A DNA stretch of 64,000 nt from SMWC01 sp964466315. Lineage in GTDB: Bacteria; Pseudomonadota; Gammaproteobacteria; Steroidobacterales; Rariloculaceae. Location: assembly GCA_964466315.1 (NCBI GenBank), contig CAYXNS010000002.1, positions 62,001-126,000 of the forward strand, given 5' to 3'. Of the stretch, positions 61,699 to 64,000 are shown one piece after another; within the stretch, counting starts at the first letter, position 1, and each line of letters starts with the position of its first letter. Position numbers and translations under genes: made by a program. The notes under the pieces were generated by a model that worked only from the letters and a program-made list of their open reading frames with translations, did not search any database and was not told the origin of the DNA.

Positions 61699-62416
61699 AT
61701 GAGGCAAACCATCATTGCAGTTATTGCAACCACACTTACGAGCGCAAGTTGGGCCGCGGAGGTCCAGGAATCGAAGAGATTCGAGAATATCGGACTCGGC
61801 AGCGGCGCCGTAATCGGCGCAGCCGCCGGCGGTCCGATCGGATTACTGCTCGGCGCTGCCGCCGGGATCTGGGTCGGCGATCGGTTCGATGGGGAACAGA
61901 GCGCCCGCGTCGAGTTCGAGCAACGTTGGATGGAGGCCCGCGAACAGGTCGCGAGCCTGAACGGGCTCGTCGAAAACAGCGAACAACAGATAGCGATGCT
62001 CGAGACACGCAACAGGCAGGATGCCCGCGCGATCCGGGACGCGGTCCGGGAAGCGCTCGATGTTCATATTCTGTTCAAGACAGACGAGACCGAGGTCGCC
62101 GGCGAGACGCAGGATCGGCTGCTGCGGTTGGCGAACCTCATCGCACGAATGGATGGGATGTCCGTTCGTGTTGGCGGCTATGCGGACGCTCGCGGTGATG
62201 CCGAGCACAATGCACAACTGTCAGCACAACGAGCGGCAAATGTGCGAGCGACCTTGATCGACGCTGGAATTCCNNNNNNNNNNAATCTCCGTTGATTCCT
62301 ACGGGGAGCAGCACGCCGCTGCCGGTGAGGAGGATCTTGACGCCCTGGCTTTCGATCGCCGCGTGCAGTTGACGTTGATTCCTACTGGCTCCCCCGAGCG
62401 CGTGGCACGACAGTAA
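61699..62416 (+). CDS. OmpA-family protein with glycine-zipper segment, interrupted by N gap
   Basis: The ATG at 61699 follows AAGGAG. A signal peptide (IIAVIATTLTSASWA) precedes a glycine-zipper stretch (GSGAVIGAAAGGPIGLLLGAAAGIWVGD), a coiled coil (~75-115), and an OmpA C-terminal domain: ILFKTDETEV, VRVGGYADARGDAEHNAQLSAQRA. After the Ns the protein resumes as SVDSYGEQHAAA then FDRRVQLTLIP and stops at 62414-62416. The apparent frame change across the gap reflects the arbitrary N length. OmpA domains bind peptidoglycan. It follows the VWA cluster in the same direction but at 181 bases, so membership is uncertain. Confidence 0.85.
62274..62283. other. assembly gap of ten Ns
   Basis: Ten undetermined bases lie inside the OmpA-family coding sequence. 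The number is not a multiple of the missing codons and is probably a scaffolding placeholder. Confidence 0.95.
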
Positions 62417-62485
62417 CCCCCAAGCCGTAAGAGGAGCGGGCACCGGTGGCATTCAGCCACCGGTGCACTCTGTTGAAGTATGGAT

Positions 62486-64000
62486 TTAGTGCGTCGCGAG
62501 CAGGTAATCCCAGCGCGTGCCGGTAGATCGTCGTCCAGCAGATAACCGTCGTCGATGAGATCCATTGCCGCCTGTGCGACCAGGTCGAGGTATTGCGCGC
62601 GGCTCTCGTAGCGTTCGTCGATAGACTGTCGCGGATCGTCGTTAGCTTCGCGCTCGGCGCGGTCCCGGGCAAATGGTATGTACAGGCCCACACCGGATAC
62701 CGGGTTCGTTGGCAGCCAGCCCGTATGAGTCGCCAGCGGTACGGCAACTTCGGGCGATCTCAACCCATCGATCTCATTGCCGCTGCCGTCTACCTGAGGA
62801 ACCAGAAACGGGTAGGGCGCGCCGGCGGTAGGCGGTTCCTGCGTGATGATTCCGTCGGCCGCGAGCTTAGAGCCATAGTCGAGCGCGTAGGCCGTGCTCA
62901 CTTCGTTGAGCAGGTACACACCGGGAATCTCCGGAAAAGCAAGTTTATCTACCGTCACTAATGTTCCCGTCTCGAGCGTTGCGTACCGACTCGCGGGCGG
63001 CGGTGTATCGCCGGTAATCCAGCGATCCATCGCGACGAGCAAAGCCCGCATGAACCAGACGTAGTCGTTCGGGTTAGGCAAATGCGCTGTGGCAGTGGAT
63101 TGTGGTGGGAAACGCGCTGGGCTGTGCTGTGTAGCTGCGAAGTGATATATCCGCACGTTATCCATGAGCGGCAAATCCTGCTTACCGTCTACTGTCGTAT
63201 GAGTCAGCGCGCTGACGGACCGCCAGTACTCGGTGGAGGAGTTCGTATAGAAGATCCTTGGCATCGATTCGGGCGTTACTCGAGCCAGAAGCCCATCGTG
63301 TCTGCCGCTCGCGGGATCGGTTTGCGGCATATCCGCGAACGGAAATATGCGATTGGGATAATCGAAGGCACCACCCGGAGCCCTCGAGGGCTGTGCGAAC
63401 CGTTGATTGAAGCTACCTCTTGCGGCGCCACCGACGTTGGCCATGATGCCGTCGAAGACCATTCGGCCCTCTTCGTCTTCGTTAAAGCCGTCGTAGAGAT
63501 AAGTGCGGAGCAGCCGGCCGCTCTGCGATTGGCCATATGCGATGGCGCGATCGATCGCGCCATGGGTGATGCCGAGTTCGTCAGACGATCCATACTTCAG
63601 TCGTGAGATGGTGTCTCGGATCGCCGCAAGTCCGAGGCCGGCGATCGGTGGATTCTCGGAAACGTAAACAACTTCGTAGATCTTGCCGGGCTCGAAGCCG
63701 GTATCCAGATAGACCATCGTCGGGTCCGGCACGATATGATCACTCTCAGCTCGGGCGAACTGCCACCGCTCGCGTGGGATGACCTGGCGGTCTGCCGTAA
63801 GGCCTTCACGGGCTGTCATTACGTTTCTTGGATCGTCAGGATCCGCTACCGGATAGGCAATGTGACCGCGATCCCCGAGGGAGCGAGCGAATACCTTATC
63901 CGAGACAAATATATCGCTTCGCACCAGGCCTTCGATGGGCCCGCCATGATTCGTCGGGATCGGCGGGTAGACGCGCATGCGGCCTTCATTGAGCGGCGTA
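62486..64000 (-). CDS. alpha/beta-hydrolase-domain protein (Abhydrolase_10 type), N-terminus outside window, 3' frameshift
   Basis: About 500 codons run in from the right edge; an internal ATG exists at 63978, but sequence upstream (TPLNEGR) is also open. The features match the large secreted alpha/beta hydrolase domain family: GKIYEVVYVSENPPIAGLGLAAIRD, nucleophile motif YGQSQSGRLLRTYLYDGFN (GQSQSG), GGAARGSFNQRF, FTNSSTEYWR and HFAATQHSPARFP. Near the 3' end the frame leaves the family; adding one C to CC at 62520-62521 gives the natural ending GTRWDYLLATH with TAA at 62486. Substrate unknown; the missing N-terminus prevents a check of the signal peptide. Confidence 0.8.

Noticed and set aside
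1..64000. tRNA, rRNA, insertion sequence or prophage genes
   Set aside because: None was seen on either strand; no transposase, integrase or phage structural motifs are present among the readable frames.

Overview
The window reads as the chromosome of a moderately GC-rich Gram-negative bacterium, most likely a gammaproteobacterium. It carries Kdo/lipid A genes, many lipoproteins with lipoboxes, an AhcY-MetK methyl cycle, RimO, a squalene-hopene cyclase and a Bax-type glucosaminidase. No rRNA, tRNA, CRISPR array, prophage or transposase gene was found. A run of ten Ns (62274-62283) shows it is a scaffolded assembly. Six reading frames are broken by one-base changes in short homopolymers, so some 'pseudogenes' here may be sequencing errors; others (internal deletions, truncations) look like real decay.

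Layout. 1-5.9 kb (minus): a secreted DUF5916-type protein (cut by the left edge), an HtrA-like protein without its catalytic His and Asp, and a secreted methyltransferase coupled to a large membrane spermidine-synthase-like/TPR protein. 6-15 kb: a decayed efflux adaptor, a membrane Zn peptidase, a NYN-LOTUS protein, a frameshifted YqgE/metallopeptidase-like gene, a truncated MBL hydrolase, DUF1015, rimO, a MaoC hydratase, an AlbA_2 protein and a glycine-zipper lipoprotein. 15.3-20.6 kb (plus): a compact Kdo operon, waaA - kdsA - transaldolase/CBS fusion - kdsC-like - second waaA. 21.4-26.6 kb (minus): trxB, then a MacAB-like ABC exporter with two permeases. 26.8-30.3 kb: metK, an adenosine-kinase-like gene and ahcY, a full SAM recycling unit. 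30.3-39.7 kb: TetR, DASS and NhaP-type transporters, remnants, an octaheme cytochrome c with TPRs and an EamA transporter. 39.8-49.3 kb: two transsulfuration enzymes with a MOSC protein, a deacetylase, Bax, SHC, a cysteine synthase and DUF4399. REP-like palindromes lie between several of these units.

49.6-61.5 kb (plus) is the most unusual region: ten tightly packed genes. They encode a Gln/Ser-rich lipoprotein, a second lipoprotein, a Ser/Thr kinase, a one-TM TPR protein, an FHA-like/TM/PEGA/FGE-fold protein, a small exported protein, a MotA/TolQ/ExbB-like channel subunit, an actin-fold/FHA protein and two VWA proteins. Each VWA protein has an N-terminal membrane helix with a buried Asp (SFLD...CGFGA). 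I infer an envelope machine in which the ExbB-like channel and the Asp-bearing VWA proteins form a proton-driven stator, controlled by kinase/FHA phosphosignalling. An OmpA-family protein follows. The window ends inside a large alpha/beta-hydrolase-domain gene on the minus strand.
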